NCBI RefSeq assembly: GCF_017743975.1
Contig: NZ_JAGHRC010000004.1
Span: forward strand, 186,001 to 250,000
Length of the DNA: 64,000 nucleotides
From: Ruegeria sp. R14_0
Lineage (GTDB): Bacteria; Pseudomonadota; Alphaproteobacteria; Rhodobacterales; Rhodobacteraceae
Reading direction: 5' to 3'
Below are positions 63,281-64,000 of the stretch, one piece after another. The notes under the pieces were generated by a model. The model made no database searches. It saw only the letters and a program-made list of their open reading frames with translations, and was not told the DNA's origin. Position 1 is the first letter of the stretch; each line of letters begins with the position of its first letter. The translations under genes were made by a program, and so were the position numbers.

Positions 63281-64000
63281 CAGAACAACGACGCCGCAGG
63301 CATCCACAACCTGACCATTCCAGGCGACCGGCTGGGCGTTGTAGTTGATCAGGAACTCATGGGTCGCGGTTTCTCGGCGGCGCAAGCCATTGGGCAACGG
63401 ACGCAGTCGCACACCGGTTTCGCGCCCGGCCATATCAATCACCCGGTCCCACAATTGTTCGTCGGGGAATCCGGCCAGATACCAGAGACCGTTCTCACCC
63501 AGCAGCGCAGGGTTGCCGTCTGCAAAACGTATCAGACACGGAGACGTCCCAGAGATACGGTCGACCCAATGCTGCGCGGCGCCGCCGCCCTCAACATTGC
63601 GGTGCACGCTGGGTGGAAGGGACTCCACCAGTTCGACGTCACAATCCATTCCATTCAGACCGGGGCGTGCTTGCTGGATCTGGAAGTCATGCGTGATCGC
63701 CCCGCTGCGGGGCCCGACGATCGCCAGATCGCAGCCTTGGGTCAGGTCTCGTTGCAGATCACCGCCCATTGTGGCCAGCCCAGGCGCGAGAATGATTTTG
63801 TAACCAGCTTTCGGAATGTCAGTCGGAGATACAAAGTCCACGGACAAACCCGCTCGCCTCAAGGCGCGATAGGCCGAGAAAACCAATCGGAAATAGTCGA
63901 ACCCGGCCCCTTGCGGCTGTGTCGCCCAAGCCCAGTCCGATGCATAGTCGAACAGGATGGCAACGTCGGCTTGTTTCTGCACCACGTCACCAAGCCCAGA
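63254..64000 (-). CDS. GH42-type beta-galactosidase, C-terminal part
   Basis: The frame runs off the right edge. About 248 residues of the C-terminus are visible: a trimerisation-type domain (VAILFDYASDWAWATQPQGAG, ... FSAYRALRRAGLSVDFVSPTDI) followed by the beta-sandwich C-terminal domain with FLINYNAQPVAWNG. The catalytic TIM barrel is outside the window, so activity cannot be judged. The gene is convergent with the permease gene and ends inside the shared terminator. Confidence 0.85.
   Translation of the reverse strand, partial: SGLGDVVQKQADVAILFDYASDWAWATQPQGAGFDYFRLVFSAYRALRRAGLSVDFVSPTDIPKAGYKIILAPGLATMGGDLQRDLTQGCDLAIVGPRSGAITHDFQIQQARPGLNGMDCDVELVESLPPSVHRNVEGGGAAQHWVDRISGTSPCLIRFADGNPALLGENGLWYLAGFPDEQLWDRVIDMAGRETGVRLRPLPNGLRRRETATHEFLINYNAQPVAWNGQVVDACGVVVLKKETPEEG

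Overview
The window comes from the chromosome of an alphaproteobacterium, most likely a marine Rhodobacterales (Roseobacter-group) bacterium. This is inferred from the roughly 58-60% GC coding style, the dominance of ABC importers, Rieske oxygenases and an aglEFGAK-type alpha-glucoside locus, and the periplasmic nitrate reductase and sulfide-oxidation genes. No rRNA, tRNA, insertion sequence, prophage or CRISPR array was seen. Almost everything looks like core or long-resident metabolic DNA organised in tight operons with ATGA overlaps.

Layout. (1) 1-8.4 kb: a branched-chain-amino-acid-type ABC importer (livK fragment, livHMGF), a coniferyl-aldehyde-type dehydrogenase, a flavin reductase and an acyl-CoA ligase, which together suggest uptake and activation of an aromatic or acyl acid. 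(2) 8.4-11.2 kb: a small hydrophobic ORF, a LysR regulator and a patatin-like lipoprotein. (3) 11.3-17.2 kb: a Rieske oxygenase, a lone ABC-exporter membrane domain and a ferredoxin reductase, followed by a TetR repressor and a GPH-family symporter. The three promoter regions of this block carry the same TGTC-N6-GACA inverted repeat, so it looks like a self-contained TetR regulon. (4) 17.4-20.8 kb: a CurA-like oxidoreductase and a heme-containing cis/trans fatty-acid isomerase. (5) 21-26.4 kb: a sulfide/persulfide module with a Crp/Fnr regulator, a DUF2892 protein, a persulfide-dioxygenase-like hydrolase, a DUF442-SQR fusion and a SulP transporter, with a 9+9 bp palindrome in front. (6) 26.4-33 kb: napFDAGHBC plus a small membrane protein, behind an FNR-like box. 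(7) 33.1-36.5 kb: a cobalamin-type ABC importer and a DUF1636 protein behind a clear cobalamin riboswitch, with a 16-codon leader ORF and a start-codon-sequestering stem-loop in between. (8) 36.8-40.1 kb: a MaoC-phosphotransacetylase fusion, acetate kinase and two small envelope proteins. (9) 40.2-46.6 kb: a ugpBAEC-type importer whose last gene is an endonuclease/exonuclease/phosphatase-fold protein, plus a LacI regulator. (10) 46.7-58.1 kb: a divergent alpha-glucoside locus. The leftward arm is aglR, a beta-glucosidase-glucokinase fusion, a fructokinase-type PfkB kinase and a D-lyxose/D-mannose isomerase. The rightward arm is aglEFGAK behind a perfect LacI-type operator. (11) 58.6-64 kb: a polyamine-type ABC importer whose last permease carries an extra membrane span and a repeated, charged tail, then the C-terminal part of a GH42 beta-galactosidase running off the right edge.

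How it fits together: the window is a scavenging toolkit (amino acids or aromatics, B12, glycerol-phosphate-type and alpha-glucoside carbon, polyamine-type compounds) with respiratory extras (nitrate, sulfide). Three of the ABC operons have a strong hairpin immediately after the binding-protein gene, consistent with overproducing that subunit. The most distinctive observations are the riboswitch/leader-ORF/stem-loop arrangement, the shared TetR operator, the GH1-Glk fusion and the tailed permease.
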